DNA of 64,000 nt from Streptomyces sp. WM4235 (GTDB taxonomy: Bacteria > Actinomycetota > Actinomycetes > Streptomycetales > Streptomycetaceae). This document shows, piece by piece, positions 46,429 through 55,675 of the stretch; the first letter of the stretch is position 1; every line of letters starts with the position of its first letter. The notes beneath the pieces are model-generated. The model saw only the letters and a list, made by a program, of their open reading frames with translations, had not been told where the DNA came from and ran no database searches. The translations under genes and the position numbers were made by a program. The stretch covers positions 34,696 to 98,695 of the forward strand of contig NZ_LGDE01000090.1 in assembly GCF_001279725.1 (NCBI RefSeq), in the 5' to 3' direction.

Positions 46429-48333
46429 GTGCCCACGCGCCACGACATCCGTAACGTCGCCATCGTCGCCCACGTCGACCATGGCAAGACGACCATCGTC
46501 GATGCCATGCTCAAGCAGGCCGGTGCCTTCGCCGCCCACCAGCACCTCGACGACCGCATGATGGACTCGAACGACCTGGAGCGTGAGAAGGGCATCACGA
46601 TCCTCGCCAAGAACACGGCGGTGAAGTACCACCCCAAGGACGGCGGGGCGCCCATCACGATCAACATCATCGACACCCCCGGCCACGCCGACTTCGGTGG
46701 AGAGGTCGAGCGCGGTCTGTCGATGGTGGACGCGGTCGTCCTGCTGGTGGACGCGTCGGAGGGCCCGCTGCCCCAGACCCGCTTCGTCCTGCGCAAGGCC
46801 CTGCAGGCGAAGATGCCGGTCATCCTCTGCATCAACAAGACGGACCGTCCGGACTCCCGGATCGACGAGGTCGTCAACGAGACGTACGACCTCTTCCTCG
46901 ACCTGGACGCCGACGAGGAGCAGATCGAGTTCCCGATCGTCTACGCCTGTGGCCGTGACGGCGTCGCCTCGCTGACCAAGCCGGAGGACGGCACCGTCCC
47001 CGCGGACAGCGACAGCCTGGAGCCGTTCTTCTCCACCATCCTGGAGCACGTCCCCGCCCCGGTGTTCGACGAGGAGGCCCCCCTCCAGGCCCACGTCACC
47101 AACCTGGACGCCGACAACTTCCTCGGCCGCATCGCCCTGGTGCGCGTCGAGCAGGGTGAGCTCCGCAAGGGTCAGACCGTCGCGTGGATCAAGCGTGACG
47201 GCACGATCTCCAACGTCCGCATCACCGAGCTGATGATGACCGAGGCGCTCACCCGCAAGCCGGCCGAGGTGGCGGGCCCGGGTGACATCTGCGCCGTCGC
47301 CGGTTTCCCCGACATCATGATCGGCGAGACCCTCGCCGACCCGGAGAACCCGATCGCGCTCCCGCTGATCTCGGTCGACGAGCCGGCGATCTCCATGACC
47401 ATCGGCACGAACACCTCCCCGATGGTCGGCCGCGGCGGCAGCGGCAAGGGCGCGGACGCCAAGGCCGCGGTCAAGGACCGCAAGGTCACCGCCCGCCAGG
47501 TCAAGGACCGCCTCGACCGCGAACTCATCGGCAACGTCTCGCTCCGCGTCCTCGACACCGAGCGCCCCGACGCCTGGGAGGTCCAGGGCCGCGGTGAGCT
47601 CGCGCTGGCCATCCTGGTCGAGCAGATGCGCCGCGAGGGCTTCGAGCTGACCATCGGCAAGCCGCAGGTGGTCACGCAGGAGATCGACGGCAAGGTGCAC
47701 GAGCCGGTCGAGCGCATGACCGTCGACGTCCCCGAGGAGCACATGGGCGCGGTCACGCAGCTCATGGGCGTCCGCAAGGGCCGTATGGACAACATGTCGA
47801 ACCACGGCTCCGGTTGGGTCCGCATGGAGTTCGTCGTCCCGTCGCGCGGCCTCATCGGCTTCCGTACGGAGTTCCTGACCGGCACGCGCGGCACCGGCAT
47901 CGCCCACTCGATCCACGAGGGCCACGAGCCGTGGTTCGGACAGCTGGTGACCCGTAACAACGGTTCCCTGGTCGCCGACCGCGCCGGCTCCGTGACGCCG
48001 TTCGCGATGATCAACCTCCAGGAGCGCGGTGTCCTGTTCACCGAGCCCGGCACCGAGGTGTACGAGGGCATGATCGTCGGTGAGAACTCGCGTTCCGACG
48101 ACATGGACGTGAACATCACCAAGGAGAAGAAGCTCACCAACATGCGTGCGGCTTCCGCGGACAACACCGAGAACGTGGTGCCGCCCCGCAGGCTCTCCCT
48201 GGAGCAGTCCCTGGAGTTCTGCCGCGACGACGAGTGCGTCGAGGTGACCCCGGAGGCCGTCCGCATCCGCAAGGTCGTCCTGGACCAGAAGGACCGCTCG
48301 CGCACCGCTTCGCGCGCCAAGTCCGGCAAGTAG
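46429..48333 (+). CDS. typA: Translational GTPase TypA/BipA
   Basis: A 634-residue ribosome-binding GTPase of the elongation-factor G/LepA group, involved in ribosome assembly and stress adaptation. G1 is AHVDHGKTT (14-22), G2 REKGITI, G3 DTPGHADF and G4 NKTD. The C-terminal part has the TypA pattern with SRGLIGFRTEFLT and GTGIAHSIHEGHEPW. The start is GTG 46429 with a weak upstream GGGAGAAG. Length is normal for actinobacteria. Confidence 0.96.
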   Translation: MPTRHDIRNVAIVAHVDHGKTTIVDAMLKQAGAFAAHQHLDDRMMDSNDLEREKGITILAKNTAVKYHPKDGGAPITINIIDTPGHADFGGEVERGLSMVDAVVLLVDASEGPLPQTRFVLRKALQAKMPVILCINKTDRPDSRIDEVVNETYDLFLDLDADEEQIEFPIVYACGRDGVASLTKPEDGTVPADSDSLEPFFSTILEHVPAPVFDEEAPLQAHVTNLDADNFLGRIALVRVEQGELRKGQTVAWIKRDGTISNVRITELMMTEALTRKPAEVAGPGDICAVAGFPDIMIGETLADPENPIALPLISVDEPAISMTIGTNTSPMVGRGGSGKGADAKAAVKDRKVTARQVKDRLDRELIGNVSLRVLDTERPDAWEVQGRGELALAILVEQMRREGFELTIGKPQVVTQEIDGKVHEPVERMTVDVPEEHMGAVTQLMGVRKGRMDNMSNHGSGWVRMEFVVPSRGLIGFRTEFLTGTRGTGIAHSIHEGHEPWFGQLVTRNNGSLVADRAGSVTPFAMINLQERGVLFTEPGTEVYEGMIVGENSRSDDMDVNITKEKKLTNMRAASADNTENVVPPRRLSLEQSLEFCRDDECVEVTPEAVRIRKVVLDQKDRSRTASRAKSGK

Positions 48334-48395
48334 GCACGTAGCCACAGGGCTTGTCGGCCGCCGCCCCGCGGCCGGCCGAAACCCGTCCCTGTGGC

Positions 48396-48437
48396 ACGGC
48401 CCCGCCCCTCACGGATCATCGTGAGGGGCGGGGCCGT
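48396..48437 (+). terminator. typA terminator
   Basis: A perfect 18-bp stem (48396-48413 with 48420-48437) with a 6-base loop, 60 bases after the typA stop, followed by TCGCGTTTGT. Confidence 0.9.
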
Positions 48438-48450
48438 TCGCGTTTGTCAA

Positions 48451-48603
48451 CCGGATTATTTCGTTCTGGTGTCCGGATACCGACCGTGACACTCCGGATG
48501 ATGAGCTAACCGTCCGTTTCGCACGTGTCTGTCTCCTATCCGTTTGTCCGGATTTCGGGTTTTCGCCATGCGGTGATGTTGTGAAAACGAGACCACTTAA
48601 GTG
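48451..48603 (+). promoter_or_regulatory. CCGGAT repeats and palindrome upstream of first opp operon
   Basis: CCGGAT occurs at 48451, 48473, 48494 and 48548; the first three are spaced 22 and 21 bases, two DNA turns. Three of them sit in TCCGGAT. A perfect 10-base palindrome, CACTTAAGTG, is at 48594-48603. The region is AT-richer than its surroundings. It is the probable control region of the operon starting at 48781; the remaining 48604-48780 would be a long 5' leader with no gene. Confidence 0.5.
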
Positions 48604-48780
48604 TGGTTTACGGTCTGGCAGTCCCCGAGGATGGCTCCATTGAGCTCGGGTCAATGGGTCACACGCTGTGGGGAGCGTCGACTCACGAGCACACACGATG
48701 GGACCGGATTTCGCTGTCAGGGGTGTCAGCGAGCCGGGTCCTTCACGAATCGACAGTGACTCCTGAGGAGGCAATTACCC

Positions 48781-50400
48781 ATGCGCGGAGCAACGAGCGC
48801 CAAGTGGGTCGCGGGTGCCGTCATCGTGGCGATGGCTGCCACGGCTTGCAGCACCAGCAAGGACAACGCAGGCGAGGGTGGCGGCAACATCACCGTTCAG
48901 CTTGGTGAGCCGCAGCACGGCCTGGTCGGTCAGAACACCGCCGAGTCCGAAGGTGCCGAGGTCCTCAACGCGCTCTTCACCGGTCTGGTCAAGTACGACA
49001 ACAAGACCAACGAGCCGAAGCTCGCGGTCGCCGAGTCCATCGAGACCACGGACTCGAAGACCTGGACGATCAAGATCAAGGACGGCTTCACCTTCCACAA
49101 CGGCGAGAAGGTCGACGCCCAGTCGTTCGTCCGCGCCTGGAACTGGGGTGCCAACCAGGACAACGCCGCCGAGGGCCTGCCGTTCTTCTCGAAGATCGAC
49201 GGTTCCGACGAGCTGGCCCCGGGCAAGGACAAGAAGCCCACCGCCAAGGAGCTCAAGGGCCTCAAGGTCGTTGACGAGAAGACCTTCACCGTCACGCTGA
49301 AGGAGTCCTTCTCCCAGTTCAAGACGATGCTGGGCTACAACGCCTTCTACCCGCTGCCGAAGGCCTTCGAGGCCGACCCGAAGAAGTTCGGCGAGGCCCC
49401 CATCGGCAACGGTGCCTTCCAGATGGACGGCGTCTGGGACCACAACAAGCAGATCAAGGTCAAGCGGTACGACAAGTACCCGGCCGAGGGTCGCGCCAAG
49501 CTGTCCGGCGTCACCTTCAAGATCTACGACAACCTGGACACGGCGTACAACGACCTGCGCGCCGACAACATCCAGATCCTGGACAAGCTCCCCATCTCGG
49601 CGATGGCCACCGTCTCCCAGGAGTTCGGCGAGCGCTACATCTACAAGCCCGAGTCCGGTGTCGGCTACGTCGGCCTGCCGCTCGAGCAGAACCCCGAGAC
49701 CTTCGGCAAGCTGGAGATCCGTCAGGCGATCTCCATGGCCATCGACCGGGACGCCATCGGCAAGAGCATCTTCAACGGCACCCGCAAGCCGGCCGACGAC
49801 TTCATCAGCCCGATCGTCCCCGGCTACCGCAAGGGCGCGCTCGGCGAGTTCGGCACGTACAACCCGGCCAAGGCGAAGGAGATCTTCGAGAAGGCCGGCG
49901 GCATCCCGGGCAACAAGATGGAGCTCGGCTACAACGCCGACGGCGGCCACAAGGAGTGGATCGAGGCCGTCGCGAACCAGCTGAAGCAGAACCTCGGCAT
50001 CGAGGTCACCGCCAAGCCGTACGCCAAGTTCGGCGACATGCTGGACGACCTGGGCGCCTCGAAGTACAAGGGCGCGTTCCGCATGGCGTGGTCCATGGAC
50101 TACCCGGCGGCCGAGAACTACCTCCGTCCGATCTTCTCGAAGGTCGCGATCGAGAACGGCTCCAACTACGGCCACTACAAGAACGACGAGTTCGAGGCCG
50201 TCATGAAGCAGGCGGACGAGGCGAAGGACCCCGCGGAGGGCCTGAAGCTGTACCAGAAGGCCGATGACATCATCATCCGCGACCTTCCGTACATCCCCGT
50301 CTTCACGTACATGTCTTCTTCGGCCTACTCCAAGTCCGTGAAGAACGTCGAGGTCGACGCCCAGGGCCGCATGGACCTGGCGAACGTCGAACTCAGCTGA
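48781..50400 (+). CDS. Oligopeptide ABC transporter binding lipoprotein, operon 1
   Basis: A 539-residue SBP_bac_5 lipoprotein with lipobox ATAC (Cys23) after a signal starting MRGATSAKW. Family motifs include FTFHNGEKVDAQSFVRAWNW and IRQAISMAIDRDAIG, and PIGNGAFQM. It captures extracellular oligopeptides for the four genes that follow. The family includes BldKB of S. coelicolor, and gene content fits the BldK region, but gene order cannot prove orthology. GAGGAGG precedes the ATG at 48781. Codon use is strongly C-ending, with signs of high expression (AAG, GGC). Confidence 0.93.
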   Translation: MRGATSAKWVAGAVIVAMAATACSTSKDNAGEGGGNITVQLGEPQHGLVGQNTAESEGAEVLNALFTGLVKYDNKTNEPKLAVAESIETTDSKTWTIKIKDGFTFHNGEKVDAQSFVRAWNWGANQDNAAEGLPFFSKIDGSDELAPGKDKKPTAKELKGLKVVDEKTFTVTLKESFSQFKTMLGYNAFYPLPKAFEADPKKFGEAPIGNGAFQMDGVWDHNKQIKVKRYDKYPAEGRAKLSGVTFKIYDNLDTAYNDLRADNIQILDKLPISAMATVSQEFGERYIYKPESGVGYVGLPLEQNPETFGKLEIRQAISMAIDRDAIGKSIFNGTRKPADDFISPIVPGYRKGALGEFGTYNPAKAKEIFEKAGGIPGNKMELGYNADGGHKEWIEAVANQLKQNLGIEVTAKPYAKFGDMLDDLGASKYKGAFRMAWSMDYPAAENYLRPIFSKVAIENGSNYGHYKNDEFEAVMKQADEAKDPAEGLKLYQKADDIIIRDLPYIPVFTYMSSSAYSKSVKNVEVDAQGRMDLANVELS

Positions 50401-50427
50401 CACCCCTCTTCACCAAGGGGACCGCGG

Positions 50428-50465
50428 GGGCGGGCAGGCGGAATCAGGTTTCCGCCAGCCCGCCC
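50428..50465 (+). terminator. Intra-operon hairpin after binding-protein gene 1
   Basis: An 8-bp outer stem (50428-50435 with 50458-50465) and a 7-bp inner stem (50437-50443 with 50450-50456) separated by one A-A mismatch, followed by TTTCC. It lies in the 94-base gap between binding-protein and permease genes, a usual place for partial termination or mRNA stabilisation giving excess binding protein. Confidence 0.7.
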
Positions 50466-50494
50466 TTTCCCCCTGCTCTTCCGTTGGAGGTCTG

Positions 50495-51439
50495 ATGGGC
50501 CGCTACCTCATCCGCCGACTCATACAGGCGATCCCTGTACTGCTCGGTGCCACGTTCCTCATTTACTACCTCGCCTTCAGCCTGCCCGGCGACCCCGTTT
50601 CGGCGCTGGCCGGCGACAAGAAGGCCGACCCCACCGTCGCGGCCATGCTGCGGGCGAAGTACAACCTGGACGATCCGTTCCTGCTCCAGTACTGGCACTA
50701 CATCACCAACCTGTTCCAGGGGAACTTCGGTGAGACCCTGCAGGGTCGTCAGGTCATCGACCTGATCACCGAGGCGTTCCCGTACACGGTCAACCTGGCC
50801 GTCGTCGCCTTCGTCATCGAAGCCCTCGTCGGCATCACCGCCGGTGTCATGTCGGCCCTGCGCCGCGGCAAGTTCATCGACCAGCTGGTGCTGATCACCA
50901 CGCTGCTCGTGATCTCGATCCCGGTCTTCGTCTTCGGTTTCGTGCTCCAGCTCGTCCTCGGCGTCGAGTTGAAGGAAGCCTGGGGAATCGACTTCTTCCC
51001 CGTCTCCTTCAACGAGAACGACGGTCTCCGCGCCTATCTCCTGCCCGGGTTCGTGCTCGCCACGACCTCACTGGCGTACGTGGCCCGACTGACCCGTACC
51101 AGCCTCATGGAGACCATGCGCGCGGACTACGTCCGCACCGCCACGGCCAAGGGCCTGCCCCGCCGCCGCGTCGTCGTGCGTCACGCGCTGCGCAACGCGC
51201 TGATCCCGATCATCACCTTCCTCGGTGCGGACCTCGGCTCCCTCATGGGTGGCGCGGTCATCACCGAGAGGATCTTCAACATTCACGGTATCGGCGGCAC
51301 GCTGGCGATGTACGTCTGGCAGAAGCAGGGCGTGGTGGTGGTGGGCATCGTCACCATCCTGGTTCTCGTCTACATGCTCGCCAACCTGATCGTGGACCTG
51401 CTGTACGCCGTGCTCGACCCGAGGATCCGTTATGCGTGA
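50495..51439 (+). CDS. Oligopeptide ABC transporter permease (OppB-like), operon 1
   Basis: A 314-residue inner-membrane subunit with six helices; its N-terminus MGRYLIRRLIQAIPVLLGAT is typical of the OppB/DppB type. The EAA loop that docks the ATPases is at MRADYVRTATAKGLPRRRV. The ATG at 50495 has GGAGG upstream. The end overlaps the next permease by 8 bases (ATGCGTGA). Confidence 0.94.
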   Translation: MGRYLIRRLIQAIPVLLGATFLIYYLAFSLPGDPVSALAGDKKADPTVAAMLRAKYNLDDPFLLQYWHYITNLFQGNFGETLQGRQVIDLITEAFPYTVNLAVVAFVIEALVGITAGVMSALRRGKFIDQLVLITTLLVISIPVFVFGFVLQLVLGVELKEAWGIDFFPVSFNENDGLRAYLLPGFVLATTSLAYVARLTRTSLMETMRADYVRTATAKGLPRRRVVVRHALRNALIPIITFLGADLGSLMGGAVITERIFNIHGIGGTLAMYVWQKQGVVVVGIVTILVLVYMLANLIVDLLYAVLDPRIRYA

Positions 51440-52388
51440 CACAACCACGGTGGGGGACGAGTTGACCGAGACCCAGACCGTCGGCGCCCCTTCCACCGAC
51501 GTCAAGAGCCCCAAGGAGGGCGGGAAGCGGAAGAAGGAGCGCGAGGCCAGTCTCTGGTCGGACGCGTTCTACGACCTCCGCCGCAACCCCGTCTTCCTCA
51601 TAGGCGGCGCGCTGGTGCTGTTCATGGCAGTGGTCTCGCTGCTGCCCGGCATCTTCACCGGCGTCGACGCGTACGCGGCCTGCAACCTGCGCGACTCGAT
51701 GATGAAGCCCAGCGGCGACCACATCTTCGGGACCGACGTGCAGGGTTGTGACGTCTACGCGAAGACCGTCTACGCGGCCAGCAACTCGATCATCGTCGGC
51801 ATCGCCACGACCGCCATGGTGGTCCTGGTAGGCGTCACGTCGGGTCTGCTCGCGGGCTGGTTCGGCGGCTTCGTCGACACCGTGCTCTCCCGCTTCGCCG
51901 AGGTCTTCTTCGCCATCCCGCTGATGCTCGGTGGCATGCTGATCATGTCGGGCCTCGGCAAGGGCAACGCCTGGACCGTCTCGTTGGTCCTCGCGACCCT
52001 CGGTTGGCCGCAGATCTTCCGCATCATGCGGTCTTCGGTGCTGGCCAACAAGCACAACGACTACGTGATGGCGGCCCGCGCCCTCGGCGCGGGCACCTGG
52101 CGCATCACGCTCCGGCACATCCTGCCGAACGCCATCGCCCCCGTCATCGTGGTCGGCGCGATCAGCCTGGGTGTGTACATCTCCGCCGAGGCGGCCCTGT
52201 CCTACCTGGGTGTCGGCGTCCAGGCGCCGGAGATCTCGTGGGGCCTCATGGTGAGCGACGCCCAGGCGCGCTTCCTCCAGGCTCCCTACATGCTGCTGTT
52301 CCCGGCCGCAGCGCTGAGCATCACCGTGCTCGCGTTCATCATGGTCGGCGACGCGGTGCGCGACGCCCTCGACCCGAAGCTGCGCTGA
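51432..52388 (+). CDS. Oligopeptide ABC transporter permease (OppC-like), operon 1
   Basis: A 318-residue second permease with a 40-residue charged N-terminal tail, the OppC N-terminal domain (LWSDAFYDLRRNPVFLIGG) and six helices. The EAA loop is at YVMAARALGAGTWRITLRH. A loop between helices contains Cys residues in the DVQGCDVYAK motif common to the DppC type. It overlaps the preceding gene by 8 bases and is followed after 13 bases by the first ATPase. Confidence 0.94.
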   Translation: MRDTTTVGDELTETQTVGAPSTDVKSPKEGGKRKKEREASLWSDAFYDLRRNPVFLIGGALVLFMAVVSLLPGIFTGVDAYAACNLRDSMMKPSGDHIFGTDVQGCDVYAKTVYAASNSIIVGIATTAMVVLVGVTSGLLAGWFGGFVDTVLSRFAEVFFAIPLMLGGMLIMSGLGKGNAWTVSLVLATLGWPQIFRIMRSSVLANKHNDYVMAARALGAGTWRITLRHILPNAIAPVIVVGAISLGVYISAEAALSYLGVGVQAPEISWGLMVSDAQARFLQAPYMLLFPAAALSITVLAFIMVGDAVRDALDPKLR

Positions 52389-52401
52389 GGAAGGGCGTAC
52401 G

Positions 52402-53457
52402 TTGACCATCATCGACAAGACCTCGAACGTCCCCGCGCCCCGTTCGGCGCCGGAGGGCACCCCCCTTCTCGAAGTGCGCGACCTGCACGTCGAGTTCCAC
52501 ACCCGCGACGGTGTCGCCAAGGCCGTGAACGGTGTCTCGTACTCCGTGAACGCGGGCGAGACCCTCGCCGTCCTCGGCGAGTCCGGCTCCGGCAAGTCCG
52601 TGACGGCGCAGGCCATCATGGGCATCCTGGACATGCCTCCGGGCAAGATCCCGCACGGCGAGATCCTGTTCCAGGGCACCGACCTGCTGAAGCTGCCCGC
52701 CGAGGAGTTCCGCAAGGTCCGCGGCCAGAAGATCGCCATGATCTTCCAGGACGCGCTGTCCTCGCTGAACCCGGTGCACACCGTCGGCGCCCAGCTCGGC
52801 GAGATGTTCCGCGTCCACCGCGGGATGTCCAAGAAGGACGCCACGGCCAAGGCCGTCGAGCTCATGGACCGGGTCAAGATCCCCGCCGCCAAGGCGCGCG
52901 TGGGCGACTACCCGCACCAGTTCTCCGGCGGTATGCGCCAGCGCATCATGATCGCCATGGCGATGGCCCTGGAGCCCGACCTGATCATCGCCGACGAGCC
53001 CACCACGGCTCTCGACGTGACCGTCCAGGCCCAGGTCATGGACCTGCTCGCGGAACTCCAGCGCGAGATGAACATGGGCCTCATCCTGATCACCCACGAC
53101 CTCGGCGTCGTCGCCGACGTCGCGGACAAGATCGCCGTCATGTACGGCGGTCGGATCGTGGAGAACGCCCCGGTCCACGAGATCTACAAGCGTCCCGCGC
53201 ACCCGTACACCCGCGGCCTGCTGGACTCGATCCCGCGCCTGGACCAGAAGGGCCAGGAGCTCTACGCGATCAAGGGCCTCCCGCCCAACCTGCTGAACAT
53301 CCCCTCGGGCTGCGCCTTCAACCCGCGCTGCCCCAAGGCGCAGGACATCTGCCGCACCGACGTACCGACCCTGCAGCAGGTGACCGAGCAGGACGGCGCC
53401 GTGCTGCCCGGCCGCGGCAGCGCGTGCCACTTCTGGAAGGAGCAGATCCATGGCTGA
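52402..53457 (+). CDS. Oligopeptide ABC transporter ATPase (OppD-like), operon 1
   Basis: A 351-residue ATPase. Walker A is GESGSGKS (Lys65), the ABC signature QFSGGMRQR, and Walker [13 protein letters not shown]. The C-terminal oligopeptide-transporter extension has the [14 protein letters not shown] cysteine motif, which in some members binds an iron-sulfur cluster. The start is a TTG at 52402 with GAGGAAGGG upstream. An 8-base overlap links it to the next gene. Long stretches are nearly identical at DNA level to the operon 2 counterpart. Confidence 0.94.
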   Translation: MTIIDKTSNVPAPRSAPEGTPLLEVRDLHVEFHTRDGVAKAVNGVSYSVNAGETLAVLGESGSGKSVTAQAIMGILDMPPGKIPHGEILFQGTDLLKLPAEEFRKVRGQKIAMIFQDALSSLNPVHTVGAQLGEMFRVHRGMSKKDATAKAVELMDRVKIPAAKARVGDYPHQFSGGMRQRIMIAMAMALEPDLIIADEPTTALDVTVQAQVMDLLAELQREMNMGLILITHDLGVVADVADKIAVMYGGRIVENAPVHEIYKRPAHPYTRGLLDSIPRLDQKGQELYAIKGLPPNLLNIPSGCAFNPRCPKAQDICRTDVPTLQQVTEQDGAVLPGRGSACHFWKEQIHG

Positions 53458-54502
53458 GCTCACCAAGAACGCCCCCGAGCGCGAGCCGATCCTCCAGGTG
53501 CGCAACCTGGTCAAGCACTTCCCGCTGACCCAGGGAATCCTGTTCAAGAAGCAGGTCGGAGCGGTCAAGGCCGTGGACGGGGTCTCCTTCGACCTCTACC
53601 GCGGCGAGACGCTCGGCATCGTCGGCGAGTCCGGCTGTGGCAAGTCCACCGTCGCCAAGCTCCTGATGAGCCTGGAGAAGGCCACCGCGGGCGAGGTCTT
53701 CTACAAGGGCCAGGACATCACCAAGCTGTCCGGGCGCGCCCTGAAGGCCGTACGGCGCAACATCCAGATGGTGTTCCAGGACCCGTACACCTCGCTGAAC
53801 CCGCGCATGACGGTCGGCGACATCATCGGGGAGCCCTTCGAGATCCACCCCGAGGTGGCTCCCAAGGGCGACCGGCGCCGCAAGGTCCAGGACCTGCTGG
53901 ACGTGGTCGGCCTCAACCCCGAGTACATCAACCGCTACCCGCACCAGTTCTCCGGCGGTCAGCGCCAGCGCATCGGCATCGCCCGCGGCCTCGCGCTCAA
54001 CCCGGAGATCATCATCTGCGACGAGCCGGTCTCCGCGCTCGACGTGTCGGTGCAGGCGCAGGTCATCAACCTGATGGAGAAGCTCCAGGACGAGTTCAAC
54101 CTGTCCTACCTCTTCATCGCGCACGACCTGTCGATCGTCCGGCACATCTCGGACCGCGTGGGCGTCATGTACCTCGGCAAGATGGCCGAGATCGGCAGCG
54201 ACGGCCAGATCTACGAGCACCCGACGCACCCCTACACCCAGGCGCTGCTGTCGGCCGTCCCGGTCCCCGACCCGGACGCCCGCGAGGGCCGTGATCGCAT
54301 CATCCTCACCGGCGACGTCCCGTCCCCGGCCAACCCGCCGTCGGGCTGCCGCTTCCGCACCCGCTGCTGGAAGGCCCAGGACAAGTGCGCCACCGAGGAG
54401 CCGCTGCTGGCGATCCCGGAGCGCTTCAAGGGCCTGGACACCCTGGCCGCGCACGAGTCGGCGTGCCACTTCGCGGAGGAGAAGGCCGTCCTGGCCGTCT
54501 GA
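53450..54502 (+). CDS. Oligopeptide ABC transporter ATPase (OppF-like), operon 1
   Basis: A 350-residue ATPase with Walker [10 protein letters not shown] (Lys65), signature [11 protein letters not shown] and Walker [12 protein letters not shown]. The C-terminal cysteine motif is [14 protein letters not shown]. It forms the ATPase heterodimer with the preceding protein. Bases 53738-53832 are identical to 60535-60629 in operon 2. Confidence 0.94.
   Translation: MAELTKNAPEREPILQVRNLVKHFPLTQGILFKKQVGAVKAVDGVSFDLYRGETLGIVGESGCGKSTVAKLLMSLEKATAGEVFYKGQDITKLSGRALKAVRRNIQMVFQDPYTSLNPRMTVGDIIGEPFEIHPEVAPKGDRRRKVQDLLDVVGLNPEYINRYPHQFSGGQRQRIGIARGLALNPEIIICDEPVSALDVSVQAQVINLMEKLQDEFNLSYLFIAHDLSIVRHISDRVGVMYLGKMAEIGSDGQIYEHPTHPYTQALLSAVPVPDPDAREGRDRIILTGDVPSPANPPSGCRFRTRCWKAQDKCATEEPLLAIPERFKGLDTLAAHESACHFAEEKAVLAV
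53738..53832 (+). repeat. 95-base tract identical between the two OppF-like genes, copy 1
   Basis: This tract, from the codons for [16 protein letters not shown] onward to the DIIGE codons, matches 60535-60629 at every base, including third positions. Flanking parts of the same genes differ at many synonymous sites. Confidence 0.8.
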
Positions 54503-54525
54503 TCTCCCGCGGGACGCACGTCTTT

Positions 54526-54569
54526 TCAGGGCGCCCGGTACCGGATCCTTCCGGTACCGGGCGCCCTGA
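54526..54569 (+). terminator. Terminator of opp operon 1
   Basis: A perfect 20-bp stem (54526-54545 with 54550-54569) and a 4-base loop, 23 bases after the last ATPase gene. It is the longest perfect stem found in the window and contains two GGTACC palindromes. Confidence 0.93.
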
Positions 54570-54629
54570 CGTGCGGGCGGGAACGGAAGCCGGTTGCCTT
54601 CGGGGCCCGCCGCCACCGACAGTGGGCCG

Positions 54630-55568
54630 ATGACCGACATGCTGACCGTCCGACCCGCCGGGCCCGGGGACGCGTCCGACATCTGCGCACTGCTCAACGC
54701 CGTCGACGTCATCGAGATCGGCAGACCGGAAACGGACCTCGGCACGGTCAAGGCCGACCTGCACCACCCCGGCGTCGACCTGGCGAGGGACTCCTGGCTC
54801 GCCTTCCGGGCCGGCCGGCTCGTCGCCTACGCGCTGGTCTGGGCCGACGCCCGGCCGGGGCGGGTCGAGGGCGACCACTACGTGCTGCCCGGCGACCCCG
54901 AGGCCGCCGTACGACTCCTGGAGCTGATGGAGGTCCGGGCCCGCAGGATGGCCGGCGCGACCCGCGCCGCCGCACTGCGGCTCCAGCTCAACGTGAACCC
55001 CACCCTCGACACCGGCCTCCTGACCCGCCGCGGCTACCGCTCCGTGCGCCGGTACCAGGTGATGACCCGTCGGCTCGACGCCGCCCGCGAACGGTCGCCG
55101 CAGCCCCCCGACGGGCTGACCCTGCGTCACTGCGCCGCCGACGCGGCCGACCCCCGCCGGGCCCACGCCCTGGTCGAGGAGACCTTCGCGGCGCACTACG
55201 GGCACGTGGAGCGCGCGTACGAACCCTGGCTCGACCACCTCGACGCCCGCCGGCTCGACTGGTCCCTGGTCTGGATCGCCGCCCTGCCGGCGCGGGGCGA
55301 CGTAGCCGTCCTGCTCACCCGGGACGACCGCATCAGCATGGGCTGGATCAGCCACATCGGCGTGCGCGGGGACGTCCGCGGCCGGGGCATCGGCGGATTC
55401 CTGCTGCGCCACGCCTTCGCCGCCTACGCGGAACGCGGCCGGGACACCGTGGGACTGGGCGTGGACACCCACAACGAGAGCGGCGCACTGGCGCTGTACG
55501 AGGCGCACGGAATGGGCCTGCACTACGCCGTGGACACATGGGAGCTGCCTTTGCACTCGCAGGGGTGA
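54630..55568 (+). CDS. Tandem-GNAT N-acetyltransferase
   Basis: A 312-residue protein with two GNAT folds. The C-terminal copy (about 160-312) has the acetyl-CoA loop VRGDVRGRGIGGFLL and the late motif NESGALALYEAHGM; the N-terminal copy (about 5-150) is degenerate. This layout is seen in mycothiol synthase MshD, and mshB lies 7 kb away, but the acceptor cannot be assigned. The start is ATG 54630; the frame is open from 54594. It stands alone between the two opp operons with a terminator upstream. Confidence 0.85.
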   Translation: MTDMLTVRPAGPGDASDICALLNAVDVIEIGRPETDLGTVKADLHHPGVDLARDSWLAFRAGRLVAYALVWADARPGRVEGDHYVLPGDPEAAVRLLELMEVRARRMAGATRAAALRLQLNVNPTLDTGLLTRRGYRSVRRYQVMTRRLDAARERSPQPPDGLTLRHCAADAADPRRAHALVEETFAAHYGHVERAYEPWLDHLDARRLDWSLVWIAALPARGDVAVLLTRDDRISMGWISHIGVRGDVRGRGIGGFLLRHAFAAYAERGRDTVGLGVDTHNESGALALYEAHGMGLHYAVDTWELPLHSQG

Positions 55569-55675
55569 CAGGCGGGTGACGCGAGGGTGCAATCGGTCCA
55601 ACCGGAGGTGTATGGGACCCCTCATAGGGTGACATTGGCCCCTAAGTGAGACTTGGGATCCCTAGGAGGCACTCC

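Noticed and set aside
48781-54502. Naming opp operon 1 as bldK
   Set aside because: Content and genomic neighbourhood fit, but as I recall the gene order differs from S. coelicolor bldK (permease first), and two similar operons are present. Without alignment the symbol would be a guess.
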